Shown here one piece after another: positions 23,923 to 32,325 of a stretch of 32,399 nt of DNA. The notes beneath the pieces are model-generated. The model saw nothing but the letters and a program-made list of their open reading frames with translations. It did no database searches and was not told where the DNA came from. The position numbers and the translations under genes were made by a program. Positions within the stretch are counted from its first letter, which is position 1. Each line of letters opens with the position of its first letter. Origin of the DNA: Acetobacter sp. AN02 (lineage in GTDB: Bacteria > Pseudomonadota > Alphaproteobacteria > Acetobacterales > Acetobacteraceae); contig NZ_JAJJND010000022.1 in NCBI RefSeq assembly GCF_029759835.1, forward strand, positions 1-32,399, read 5' to 3'.

Positions 23923-26739
23923 ATGCGAGAGAACAGAACCTTACTGCCCTGGAAAATCGGGAAAAAACGAGTGTCTTCAGAATCTTCTGATCTTCCTGAT
24001 CCTGCCCGGCTCAGAACCCGGCTTGCGCGGACTGAGGCGCTGGCAGATAGTTATCGTGCAAGTGCACGCATCCACAGTTTCCGCTCGGATGCGTTTGCGG
24101 CGGATGCACATGCTGCGCGGCAGAGTCTTACAGGCTGGACCGGATCGAAGGCCGGGCGGCTGGTGGCAATCTTGCGGATCCTGTGGCGCGGGCTGCACGG
24201 GGAGATGCCCGGAGGCCGGTCATTCGGGAGTGTTTCGGCGCGGGCTGCCGAGATTCTGCGTGAGGAGGGAGCCGGAGGGCTGGCGGAGCGCATACGCGGG
24301 CGGCTGCCGTCCCGCCGTCGTTCCGGGACAACGGGTCCGGGCGGGTCAGGCGGTGCGGACCCTGAGGCGGTGTTTACGGCTCCCGTATCTTCCGGTCGTC
24401 TGCGGGAGATGACGCCGAAGCTGCTGATCATCGCGGAACTGTCTTTGCAGCAATGTGCCAAATACCGAGTCTGGCAGCGGCAGGAGCAGCTGGAGTCTCT
24501 GGGCTGGGACGTGGCTGTTACGGACTGGCGGGATCAGGAGACTGCGCTCAGCGGTCTTCAGGTCTGCACGGAGGTGATTTTCTACCGGGTTCCGGGCTTT
24601 CCCACGGTGCTCCGGCTGACTGAGGAGGCGCGGCGCCTTGGTCTGTCTCCCTGGTGGGAGGTAGATGATCTCATTTTTGATGAGTCTCAGTATAATGAGA
24701 ACGGTAATCTGTCCTCTCTGGGCGCGCGGGAGCGGAATGATCTCCTCAAGGGCGTAAGGCTGTTCCGTATCGCGATGCTGAGCTGTTCGCGTGCGATTGC
24801 GTCTACGCCTGCGCTGGCTGAATGCATGAGGCAGGCCGGTGTTGCGGAGACCCGGGTGATCCGCAATGCGCTTGATGCCGATACGCTGCATATTGCCGAT
24901 GAGGCGCGTCTGGCGGCAGGCGGGGTGCGGGGGGATGATCTTACGATTGTCTACGGCTCCGGTTCCCGCACGCATGACCGGGATTTTGTGGAGGCTGCCG
25001 GAGGGATTCTGGCTGCAATGAAGCGTGAACCGAGGCTCAGGCTGCGGATCATCGGCGATCTGACGCTCCCGCCGGAGTTCGGGCTTATGGAGGGGCGGGT
25101 CGAGCGTCTGGCTGCGCGGGATTATCGCTCCTATATGCGGCTGCTTGCCGGGGCGGACATCTCGATCGCGCCGCTGGAGCCGACGCTGTTCAACGACGCC
25201 AAGAGCAATATCAAGTTTCTTGAATCCGCCGTGCTCGGGGTGCCCTGTATCTGTTCGCCGCGCGCGGAGTTTCGCGAGGCTGTCCGCGATGGTGAGACCG
25301 GGCTTCTTGCGGAGGGGGATGCGCAGTGGGCGGAGGCTATCCTGCGCCTGGCCGGGGATGCGGATCTGCGGCGGTCCCTGGGGGATGCGGCGCGTCGGGA
25401 CGTTCTGGTGGAATACAGTCCGGAGGCGATCCGTGCGGCTCAGGTGGAGCCGGTGTTTCCGCGCTGCCGGGATGGGCACGATCCGGTTCCGGGTGCGGCA
25501 TTGCGGGTGATGACGGCCAATGTCTATTTCGCGCCGCGTTCCTTTGGCGGGGCGACGCTGATTGCCGAGGAGATGTCCTGGCGTCTGGTGGCAGGCGGGG
25601 CGGAGCTGTCTGTCTTTACGTCCCGTCCGCCCGGGCTTGCGGACCGGTATAACGCATCGCTGCGTTATGAGACGCATGGTTTGCCTGTTCTGGGCTGTGT
25701 CGTGCCTCCGGATCATGATCGTGTGGCGGCGCTGGATGTGCCGCGTAATACGGCGCAGTTCGCGGACTGGGTGCGGGCGATGCGTCCGGATATCGTTCAT
25801 ATTCATGCGCTGCAGGGGCTGGGGCTTGGTCTGGTGCGCTGCTGTGCTGCCGAGGGGATTCCGGTGGCGATCACGCTGCATGATGCCTGGTTCCTGTGTG
25901 ACCGGCAGTTCATGGTGCGGGCGGACGGGCGGTACTGTTTCCAGAGGAAGATCAGTCTGCGGACCTGCCAGAGCTGTGTGCCTGAGGCACGGCATTTGTC
26001 CGAGCGTGAGATCATGATGCGTCAGGCTCTGGATGCGGCGACGATTCTGCTGACCCCGAGTGAGTCCCACCGGCAGCTTTACATCGCGAACGGGATTGCT
26101 TCGGAGAAGATTCTGGTGAACCGCAACGGGTTTTACTGGCCGGAGGCGCCGCGTCCTGCGCGTCCGGCGGGGGCTCCGCTGCGGTTCGGCTATGTCGGCG
26201 GGACGGAGGATGTGAAGGGGTATTCCATCCTGCGTGAGGCTTTTGAGTCGCTTGACCGGAGCGACTGGAGTCTGACGCTGGTGGATAACAAGCTGAACCT
26301 GGGTTTTGCCTCGATTTTCATATCCGGCTGGAAGGTGCGCGGGCAGGTTCAGGTGGCTCCGGCCTATGACCGTGCGGGGATGGATGCGTTTTTTGCCGGG
26401 ATTGATGTGCTTGTTTTCCCGTCCCAGTGGATGGAGAGCTACGGGCTGACGGTGCGTGAGGCTCTGGCGCGGGATGTCTGGGTGATTGCGACCGCGCCGG
26501 GCGGGCAGGCCGAGGATATTGAGGACGGGGTGAACGGCACGCTCATTCCTCTGGACGATACGCTGCGGGGGCTGCGCCGTGCGGTGACGGGACTGCTGGA
26601 TGCGCCCGGGCGGTTTGGTGCCTATGAAAACCCGCATAAGGACCGGCTGCCGGATTTTGACGGGCAGGCGAAGGAGCTGCTGGAGATTCTGGAGCAGACG
26701 GTTGCGCGGTTCCGGGCGGAGGCTACGGCTCCTGTGTGA
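23923..26739 (+). CDS. Large tandem glycosyltransferase (two GT-B/GT4-like modules)
   Basis: The 938-aa protein has a helical N-terminus (about 25-125), a Gly/Pro linker, and then two GT-B modules. Module one (about 165-515) contains SPWWEVDDLIFDESQYN, YGSGSRTHDRDF, GADISIAPLEPTLFNDAKSNIKFLESAVLGVPCI and DGETGLL. It is clearly paralogous to the GT-B core of the 1024-aa protein on the other side of the beta-roll gene. Module two (about 526-925) has NVYFAPRSFGGATLIAEEM, DIVHIHALQGLG, TLHDAWFLCDRQFMV and FPSQWMESYGLTVREALARDVWVIA, a typical GT4 donor-site region. The ATG at 23923 is only 11 bases after the terminator T-run and has a poor ribosome-binding site. A GTG at 23971 is an alternative start. 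Its last 17 bases overlap the convergent pbpC remnant. Donor and acceptor are unknown. Confidence 0.85.
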   Translation: MRENRTLLPWKIGKKRVSSESSDLPDPARLRTRLARTEALADSYRASARIHSFRSDAFAADAHAARQSLTGWTGSKAGRLVAILRILWRGLHGEMPGGRSFGSVSARAAEILREEGAGGLAERIRGRLPSRRRSGTTGPGGSGGADPEAVFTAPVSSGRLREMTPKLLIIAELSLQQCAKYRVWQRQEQLESLGWDVAVTDWRDQETALSGLQVCTEVIFYRVPGFPTVLRLTEEARRLGLSPWWEVDDLIFDESQYNENGNLSSLGARERNDLLKGVRLFRIAMLSCSRAIASTPALAECMRQAGVAETRVIRNALDADTLHIADEARLAAGGVRGDDLTIVYGSGSRTHDRDFVEAAGGILAAMKREPRLRLRIIGDLTLPPEFGLMEGRVERLAARDYRSYMRLLAGADISIAPLEPTLFNDAKSNIKFLESAVLGVPCICSPRAEFREAVRDGETGLLAEGDAQWAEAILRLAGDADLRRSLGDAARRDVLVEYSPEAIRAAQVEPVFPRCRDGHDPVPGAALRVMTANVYFAPRSFGGATLIAEEMSWRLVAGGAELSVFTSRPPGLADRYNASLRYETHGLPVLGCVVPPDHDRVAALDVPRNTAQFADWVRAMRPDIVHIHALQGLGLGLVRCCAAEGIPVAITLHDAWFLCDRQFMVRADGRYCFQRKISLRTCQSCVPEARHLSEREIMMRQALDAATILLTPSESHRQLYIANGIASEKILVNRNGFYWPEAPRPARPAGAPLRFGYVGGTEDVKGYSILREAFESLDRSDWSLTLVDNKLNLGFASIFISGWKVRGQVQVAPAYDRAGMDAFFAGIDVLVFPSQWMESYGLTVREALARDVWVIATAPGGQAEDIEDGVNGTLIPLDDTLRGLRRAVTGLLDAPGRFGAYENPHKDRLPDFDGQAKELLEILEQTVARFRAEATAPV

Positions 26740-27832
26740 GGGTTATGACCCGTGAGGCTTCCTGGCCCGTGTCCGTCACGACGCGGATGCGTGCCTTGCC
26801 GAATGTTGCGGGGTGCCACCAGAAGGTGCCTCCGGGCGGGCTGCTGCCTTCGAGGGCATTGTTGACGAACCAGTAGAGCCTGTGCACGGAGGCGTCCGTC
26901 GTGGCGGAAAAGGGGACCATATCGGGGGATTTTCCGCTCAGGCGCAGCGTATAGGTTGCGCCCTGAGAAGGCGAGCGGATGACGGGCGGCTCTCCGGACG
27001 GGGCCGTGCCGTTTTCATCGCAGAGTTCGTGTCCGGGCGGGTGGCGCAGGGGGATACCGGCCTGTTCGAACACGTGTTGCAGGTCGGACGGCCAGAACTC
27101 GAAGATTTCGGTATGTGTGGCTTTTCCGGTGTAGGGCGGGCAGGCCTGCAGTCCTGTCCGGTCGCTGATGACCAGGGGACGGAAGACCGTATCGACCCGG
27201 ATGGGTGATTTTCCGGGGATGAACCAGGTTTTCCCGCGGCGCGGGCACCAGGGGGTGGGCAGGTTGCCGCTGGCGAGGCAGATATCGATGCGCCTCAGTC
27301 CGGCGGGAGGCGGATCGTGTTGTATCGGCAGGGGGATCCGTTCGGCCTGCAGGGCGTCGATGATCCTGAAAAACAGCGGTGCGGCGGCTCTGGCGCCGAT
27401 GAAGGAGGGGCCGGCGGCTCCGTTGGAATTACCGATCCAGACGACGAGGACATAGGGGCCGAAGCGCCCTGTGGTCCAGGCGTCGTGAAAGCCCCAGGAG
27501 GTGCCGGTTTTCCAGGCGACCGGAATCCGCGTGCCGGATTCGGGCGGCGGCGGGTTATGGCTGAGGATGTCCATGACCATGAAGGCCGCTTCCGGGCTGA
27601 GGAGCGGCTTTCCGGGCGTGAGCGGGTCCTGCTGTGTCAGGCGCAGCGGTCTCCAGAGGCCTTTTCCGGACAGCATGGCGTAGAGCGCGGCTTCTTCCTG
27701 CATCGTCACTTCCGCGCTGCCGAGCGCGAGGGACAGGCCGTAATGGCGGGGACCGGCCGGGAAGCGCACGCCTGCCGAGGTGAGGAAGGTGTACAGATCC
27801 GGATCATGCAGCCGAGAGGCGACCTGGTAATA
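26723..27832 (-). pseudogene. pbpC: 3' part of penicillin-binding protein 1C gene, cut by IS630 element
   Basis: The minus-strand frame encodes the C-terminal ~370 residues of PBP1C, a periplasmic peptidoglycan enzyme. Seen are the GLSLALGSAEVTM segment and the transpeptidase KTG box in PVAWKTGTSWGFHDAWTTG. The C-terminal BiPBP_C beta domain (PPVIRSPSQGATYTL through ITLTQEP) is also present. The frame is open up to the IS boundary (YYQVASRLHDPDLYTFLTSAG) with no break. The whole transglycosylase domain and the SxxK part of the transpeptidase domain are absent. A GTG at 27769 could initiate a fragment, but it would lack the catalytic serine. On the far side of the IS the frame reaches a stop within about 35 codons and shows no PBP1C features, so the 5' half has been lost or moved. 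Confidence 0.88.
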
Positions 27833-27846
27833 CCAACCGTTGATTG

Positions 27847-28398
27847 CTAGAACCTATGAGCCCAATTGCGCAGTCCGATTGACATGATGCGCCAAGGTTG
27901 TTCGACGATCTGGTTCCAGGCATGGCAGGCGATATCAACGATATCGTCATAGGTTCTGAAGCTTCTGTTTGAGAGCCATGTATTTCTGAGGAACTGCCAG
28001 AGGTTTTCCACGGGGTTCAATTCAGGAGCCCGGGGAGGCAGCGGGAGAATGGTGATATTGCCGGGAACATCCAGCTTTTGACTGGTATGCCATGCCGCCT
28101 GATCCACAATGAGGAGGGCGTGAGCGCCTGATGCGACCGTTCGGGAAATCTCCGTGAGATGCAGCTGCATGCCGTGCAGGTTGCAGACAGGGAGCACGAG
28201 GCCTGCGGCCGTTCCCTTTTCAGGACAGATGGCCCCGAAGATCCACGCGGATCTGGTGCGCAGGTCAGCAAAGGCCCGGGGCCGGGTGCCCCGTTTCGCC
28301 CACCGTCGGGTCAGCTTCGTTTTCTGGCCGATCCGCGCTTCGTCAGCCCACCAGATTTCGATATCTTTTCCGGAATGTCCGGACCCGATCGCCGCCAT
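27847..28398 (-). CDS. IS630 transposase, catalytic part (OrfB frame)
   Basis: This frame carries the DDE catalytic domain of the IS630 transposase. The first Asp is in EIWWADEARIGQK, the second in LLIVDQAAWHTS, and the Glu in RAPELNPVENLWQFLR, with the spacing usual for IS630/Tc1 enzymes. The Met at 28398 is internal; the frame is open upstream as KEFPGVMAAIGSG. It is therefore most likely expressed as a fusion with the OrfA frame by a -1 frameshift near 28414-28423, and not from its own start. The stop is TAG at 27847-27849. The domain looks intact. Confidence 0.85.
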   Translation of the reverse strand: MAAIGSGHSGKDIEIWWADEARIGQKTKLTRRWAKRGTRPRAFADLRTRSAWIFGAICPEKGTAAGLVLPVCNLHGMQLHLTEISRTVASGAHALLIVDQAAWHTSQKLDVPGNITILPLPPRAPELNPVENLWQFLRNTWLSNRSFRTYDDIVDIACHAWNQIVEQPWRIMSIGLRNWAHRF

Positions 28399-28904
28399 GA
28401 CACCAGGGAACTCTTTTTAAAAATGTCCTGGGCTTCTGTATCCTGGCGATAGTGCCGTGGCCGGGCTGTCAGCAGACGAAACCCTTCACGACGTATGATC
28501 TGACCCAGACGCGTTTCCGACAAGCTCACGCCCCAGGCTTCATGCAGCCAGGCGCACAGATCACACAATCTCCAGCGGACAACACCATGCACCGCAGGAA
28601 CTGGCCCGTCTTCGAGCCGGGTTTTCAGGGCAGACAGCATCTCCGAAGTCAGACGAGGAACAACACCGCCACCATGATGATCCCGCACACCATCCGGACC
28701 CTCGGCGTTGAAACGCATCACCCAGTCCCGCACAATCTGCCGATCCGTCCCGGCCAGACGTGCCGCGTCTCCGCGTGAAGCACCATCGCAGATTGCTGCC
28801 AGTGCCAGAAGCCGACGTGCCTGACCCGCATGCCTCGTTGTCCGCGCCAGCCCACGCAGACCCACCGCATCGTAATCTTCACGCAATGCCAACGCTCTGC
28901 CCAT
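28311..28904 (-). CDS. IS630 transposase, DNA-binding part (OrfA frame)
   Basis: This frame encodes the N-terminal helix-turn-helix part of the transposase: MGRALALREDYDAVGLRGLAR, RRLLALAAICDGASRGDAARLAGTDRQIVRDWVMRFNAEG, then the linker through RPRHYRQDTEAQDIFKK. The ATG at 28904 gives the N-terminus typical of the family; earlier Met codons up to 28952 are possible. After the A5 tract this frame runs out of homology (SSLVSWRRSGPD) and continues about 30 codons to a stop at 28311, while the OrfB frame carries the family sequence. This supports programmed frameshifting, with OrfA made as a separate product. No internal stop or other damage is seen. Confidence 0.82.
   Translation of the reverse strand: MGRALALREDYDAVGLRGLARTTRHAGQARRLLALAAICDGASRGDAARLAGTDRQIVRDWVMRFNAEGPDGVRDHHGGGVVPRLTSEMLSALKTRLEDGPVPAVHGVVRWRLCDLCAWLHEAWGVSLSETRLGQIIRREGFRLLTARPRHYRQDTEAQDIFKKSSLVSWRRSGPDIPEKISKSGGLTKRGSARKRS
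28414..28423 (-). other. Frameshift tract joining IS630 OrfA and OrfB
   Basis: On the minus strand the sequence reads GACATTTTTAAAAAGAGTTC. OrfA codons are ATT TTT AAA AAG. A -1 slip at AAA AAG gives GAG TTC CCT in the OrfB frame, and restores the family-like sequence KEFPGVMAAI. The A-run followed by G resembles A6G-type shift sites of other IS elements, although only five A residues are present. The position fits where the two frames exchange homology. Confidence 0.7.
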
Positions 28905-29001
28905 TTGGATGTCTCCCCGGTGCAACATCCGGTGAATCACAGGGCGATCCAAAACGATACCCTAAAGAAATCAAATATAAGTCAGGGCATCCCAGAGTTG
29001 G

Positions 29002-29374
29002 TATGAGCAGAGCGCGGGCGAACCGTGAGAGGGCGGACATGGGCTGGGGGTCTCCCGGGCGGGGTATGTGCCCGAAGCAGAGGGACAGGTCTGGATGGAG
29101 CGGTATTAATTAGATATTAATTATACGTGCAATAAAAATTGCAGGAATTTCTTTTGTTTTCTGAGGTTTATTCGGATTTTTTCGTATATATGGGAAGAAA
29201 AGGCCGGATATTGACCGGTGTTTATCCGAAGCGTGTCTCAATATTTCATAAAATCCGGTCCGGCTGTTTTTTACCCGGGCAGAATGCATATCTACCCCGA
29301 TATAAAACGCATATTCTTGACGGAAAATATCCTCCAAACTAGCCTTTCGATGTCGGAAACCGGGGGTGAGGGGC
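29002..29374. other. Non-coding segment between IS630 and the persulfide dioxygenase gene
   Basis: No credible gene was found in this 373-bp gap. The first ~100 bases next to the IS are GC-rich and do not continue pbpC. The rest (about 29105-29340) is strongly AT-rich, the kind of DNA expected around a promoter. A TTGACG at 29317-29322 is a -35 candidate with only a weak -10 partner (TAGCCT at 29340). The arms CGGATA (29205-29210) and TATCCG (29223-29228) form a short dyad. No BigR-type regulator gene is present nearby. Confidence 0.45.
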
Positions 29375-30301
29375 ATGTCTGACACTGCGCTTGATACTGC
29401 TGCGGCCCAGGTGCGGAGGGCTCTGGCCGGTGCGGGGCCGGAGCCGGTGGTCCGGACGTTTTTCGATGAGCCGACCTTTACGGCGACGCATGTGGTTCAT
29501 GATCCCGCGACCATGCAGGCTGCGATCGTGGACAGTGTTCTGGGCTATGAGGCGGAGTCCGGGCGGACGGCGTATGAGCCGGCGGAGCGTGTTGAGGCTT
29601 ATGTCCGGGAGGCAGGGCTTACGGTTCAGTGGCTGCTTGAGACGCATGTTCATGCGGATCATCTGTCTGCCGCGCCGTGGCTGCAGGAGCGTCTGGGCGG
29701 GACGCTTGCGATCGGGGCGGGGATTTTGCGCGTTCAGGACGTGTTTGGTAAAATCTTCAATGCGGGCAGCGAGTTTGCGCGTGACGGGTCTCAGTTCGGT
29801 CATCTGTTTGAGGATGGTGAGCGGTTTTCCCTTGGCTCTGTCGCATGTACGGCTCTGCATGTTCCGGGGCATACGCCTGCGGATATGGCGTTTGTCATCG
29901 GGGGTATGGCGTTTGTCGGCGATACGATGTTCATGCCTGATTACGGCACGGCCAGGGCTGATTTTCCCGGCGGGGATGCGGAGACGCTTTACCGGTCCAT
30001 CCGGCGTCTTCTGAAACTTCCTTCCGAAACCAGACTGTTTTTATGTCATGACTATAAGGCGCCCGGGCGGGATGAGTATGTCTGGGAGACGACAGTTGGC
30101 GCGGAGCTTGCGCAGAACATTCATGTTCATGACGGTGTGAGCGAGGCGGAGTTTGTGGCGATGCGTACGGCGCGGGATGCGACGCTGTCCCTGCCGAAGC
30201 TGATCATGCCGTCCGTTCAGGTGAACATGCGTGCCGGTCATTTTCCCGAGGCGGAGGATAACGGGACGGTTTATCTGAAGATTCCTGTCAATCGTATGTA
30301 G
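29375..30301 (+). CDS. Blh-type MBL-fold persulfide (sulfur) dioxygenase
   Basis: A 308-aa metallo-beta-lactamase-fold enzyme of the Blh/ETHE1-like group that oxidises glutathione persulfide to sulfite with Fe(II) and O2 in the cytoplasm. Metal ligands are visible: His91, His93, Asp95 and His96 in THVHADH, His166 in VPGHTPADM, Asp183 in FVGDTMF, and His225 in LCHDYKAPGR. The blocks VFGKIFNAGSEFARDGSQF, MPDYGTARADFPGGDAETLYRSIRR and PSVQVNMRAGHFPEAEDNG match the plant- and animal-associated bacterial Blh type from memory. The ATG at 29375 has GAGGGG upstream; a GTG at 29366 is less likely. It lies 30 bp before an amidase gene, probably co-transcribed. The rhodanese domain found on some homologues is absent. 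Confidence 0.9.
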   Translation: MSDTALDTAAAQVRRALAGAGPEPVVRTFFDEPTFTATHVVHDPATMQAAIVDSVLGYEAESGRTAYEPAERVEAYVREAGLTVQWLLETHVHADHLSAAPWLQERLGGTLAIGAGILRVQDVFGKIFNAGSEFARDGSQFGHLFEDGERFSLGSVACTALHVPGHTPADMAFVIGGMAFVGDTMFMPDYGTARADFPGGDAETLYRSIRRLLKLPSETRLFLCHDYKAPGRDEYVWETTVGAELAQNIHVHDGVSEAEFVAMRTARDATLSLPKLIMPSVQVNMRAGHFPEAEDNGTVYLKIPVNRM

Positions 30302-30331
30302 GTTCATCAGTTTTGCATAAAGGGGATTTTC

Positions 30332-31120
30332 GTGAGGATAGCGCTCGGGCAGTTTGCGGTCGTGCCGGACTGGAAGGTCAATCTGTCCGTTGTGCTGGAT
30401 TATGCGCGCAGGGCTGTTGCGGCCGGGGCTGATCTTCTGGTTGTTCCGGAGAATGTTCTGGCGTCTGATCCTGATGATCCGGGGCTGGGGCGGCGGGAGG
30501 CTCAGCTTCCGGAGGGTCCGTTTCTGTCGGGGCTGATTGCGGGGCTGCGGGACACTGCGCTGACGGTTGCGGGATGTATTCCGGTTCCGGAGGCGGACGG
30601 GCGGGTCAGCATGACGCTGTTTGTCGTCTCCCGGGACGGTATTCTGGCTCTTTATAAAAAGCTTCATCTTTACGATGCTTTTTCCACGAAGGAGTCTGAT
30701 TACTACACGCCGGGAGATGATATTCCGCCGGTTGTGACGATCGGCGGTGTCCGGACGGGTCTGATGATCTGTTATGACGTCCGTTTTCCCGAGATGGCGC
30801 GCAGGCTTGTTCTGGACGGGGCGGAGCTGCTTCTGGTTCCGGCGGCGTGGGTGCGCGGGCCTCTGAAAGAGCATCACTGGGAGGTGATGGCGACGGCGCG
30901 GGCTCTGGAAAACACGTGTTATGTTGCGGCTGTCGGTGAGTGCGGACCGAGGAATATCGGGTCCAGCATGCTGATTGATCCGCTGGGGGTTGCGGTGGTG
31001 CGTGCCGGTTGTGGCCCTGATCTGCTGGTTGCGGATGTGTCCTCGGAGCATGTGGCGTCGGTCCGCCGGTCCCTGCCGGTGCTGGTGAACCGCCGGTTTT
31101 CCGATCCTGGTCTGCGGTGA
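30332..31120 (+). CDS. Carbon-nitrogen hydrolase, YbeM/Nit1-like deaminated glutathione amidase
   Basis: A 262-aa nitrilase-superfamily amidase. The catalytic triad is visible as Glu40 (VVPEN), Lys110 (YKKLHLYDAF) and Cys147 (MICYDVRFPE). Long stretches match E. coli YbeM from memory, such as AAWVRGPLKEHHW, ARALENTCYVAA and LPVLVNRRF. Enzymes of this type hydrolyse deaminated glutathione, a damaged side product of transaminases, so this is a metabolite-repair enzyme. The start is GTG at 30332 with AGGGGA a few bases upstream. The gap to the persulfide dioxygenase is only 30 bp, linking two steps of glutathione and sulfur metabolism. Activity on other omega-amides cannot be excluded. Confidence 0.88.
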   Translation: MRIALGQFAVVPDWKVNLSVVLDYARRAVAAGADLLVVPENVLASDPDDPGLGRREAQLPEGPFLSGLIAGLRDTALTVAGCIPVPEADGRVSMTLFVVSRDGILALYKKLHLYDAFSTKESDYYTPGDDIPPVVTIGGVRTGLMICYDVRFPEMARRLVLDGAELLLVPAAWVRGPLKEHHWEVMATARALENTCYVAAVGECGPRNIGSSMLIDPLGVAVVRAGCGPDLLVADVSSEHVASVRRSLPVLVNRRFSDPGLR

Positions 31121-31126
31121 TTTTTT

Positions 31127-31151
31127 CAGATCACGGACGGAAAGTGATCTG
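31127..31151 (+). terminator. Perfect hairpin after the amidase gene
   Basis: CAGATCAC (31127-31134) pairs perfectly with GTGATCTG (31144-31151) around a 9-base loop, starting 6 bases after the amidase stop. The T6 run lies before the stem and not after it, and the downstream sequence is only moderately T-rich. A second AT-rich dyad, AATTTCA (31168-31174) with TGAAATT (31184-31190), followed by TTCTATAG, stands just beyond. The tandem dyads probably mark the 3' boundary between two convergent genes. Confidence 0.45.
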
Positions 31152-31198
31152 TGATAAAATTCCTTTTAATTTCATGGATGGATTGAAATTTTCTATAG

Positions 31199-32325
31199 TT
31201 ATTGGGAACATTCATCTGCCTGGGTTATACGCTCCATATGAACTCTGTCGATCATTTCAGTCAGCCCAAGGCTGTTATGCGTGCTGCTTAAGCACCTGAT
31301 AAATTCACGTGTTGTGAATCCGAAATCCAAGAATGCCCAATATACCATAAGTAATGATATTTTTACCTGAGTCTGGCTGGTGGCGAGAAAGTCCTCTTCT
31401 TCCAGGTCATGACCATCGCCATGCGCGATTCTGTTTCTTACTTTCTTTATAAGTGAGAATTCGTTTTCTGTCAGGTTGATAATTTTCTTTATATCAGGAT
31501 TTATATCATTCATTGCTATCGTATATTTATTTTCAAAACTGAATCTGTCTGATGCAAATGCCCGCCTGGCAATCGCAACGATTCTCTCCTGCTTCCCGCA
31601 GGGTATATCTGGTATTTCATTCGCGAGATCTGACCGGAATTTACTTATTTTCTTCGAGGAAGGGGGAACAGATTCCGGCAGTCTGCTTCCGTCAAACCTG
31701 ATGTTCAGATACCTCTCCAGGAGACTGACATAACCGAGTATCTGATATTCCCACACCCCATTATATCTCTGCATACCCGCCAGACGTACCCAACATGTTT
31801 TTTTGTATTCAGACTGATAATAACGGTCGAAAACTGACTGCCATCGTTCGTCAGATACGGGTGTCTGAGCAAAAAACTTATTCCAGGAAATACCATCTGT
31901 TCTGATTCCTTCGGGTCGTCTGAACATGAGAAACCAGATCCGGAAGGAAGAACCGGATTTCTGTGAAACAGAAACGCTTCTGATAGTGACCGGGCAGGCA
32001 AGCAGAATAGAAAATAAAAATAAAAGTTCGTTAGTTTTTATTTTAATATCAGAAAGACTAAACCGGCGTTCTTTTGCCGAAAAAACGAATTCCATATGCT
32101 CATGCAGTATCAGATCTTCTCCTGATTGCCTGTGGGAGCTATGGTGTCTGCTTCTCAGATCGAAGTGTTCATCAGGGGTTCTGACGCTGACATTTATACT
32201 CTTTGGTGTGTTTGTCCATCTGAGTGTTTCACCAGTCGAGCCCTCAATCCGCCTCCAGTGAAGAAACCATTCTGATATGTCATTATACCGCACTGAAATT
32301 GAGTCGAAGATCGCTTCTTTTAATA
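31199..32325 (-). pseudogene. ApeA-like HEPN anti-phage gene, 5' end removed by IS630
   Basis: The frame encodes about 375 residues of an ApeA-like protein. The N-terminal part (FDSISVRYNDISEWF, TPKSINVSVRTPDE, then the FVFSAKERRFSLSDI strand region) resembles the later portion of ApeA N-terminal domain 1. A C-terminal HEPN domain follows, with the RNase motif RNRIAH (Arg298 to His303 of the open frame). ApeA proteins abort phage infection by RNA cleavage. The frame runs straight into the second IS copy, and the only upstream start is a TTG inside the IS end. About 100 N-terminal residues appear to be missing compared with full-length ApeA as remembered. It is much more AT-rich than its surroundings, suggesting transfer. 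The RNase motif is intact, but without its sensor part the product is unlikely to work normally. Confidence 0.75.

Larger units (their letters stand above)
27833..29001 (-). mobile_element. IS630-family insertion sequence (complete, 1169 bp)
   Basis: The element is bounded by imperfect inverted ends (CCAAC... on the left, ...GTTGG on the right), each preceded or followed by TA (27831-27832 and 29002-29003). This matches the TA target duplication of IS630/Tc1-mariner elements. It encodes a transposase in two overlapping minus-strand frames, joined by a T5A5 tract at 28414-28423. A second copy in the same orientation begins at 32326 and differs at 2 of its first 74 bases. The left end lies inside pbpC. 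Confidence 0.9.

Noticed and set aside
24346-26637. 763-aa open frame on the minus strand
   Set aside because: It lies entirely antisense to the 938-aa glycosyltransferase, is rich in Arg/His/Pro/Gln and shows no domain; it is a product of the GC-biased third codon positions.
29004-29110. Remnant of a gene (frames on both strands after the IS right end)
   Set aside because: Neither strand gives a recognisable protein, and the minus frame meets a stop within about 35 codons.
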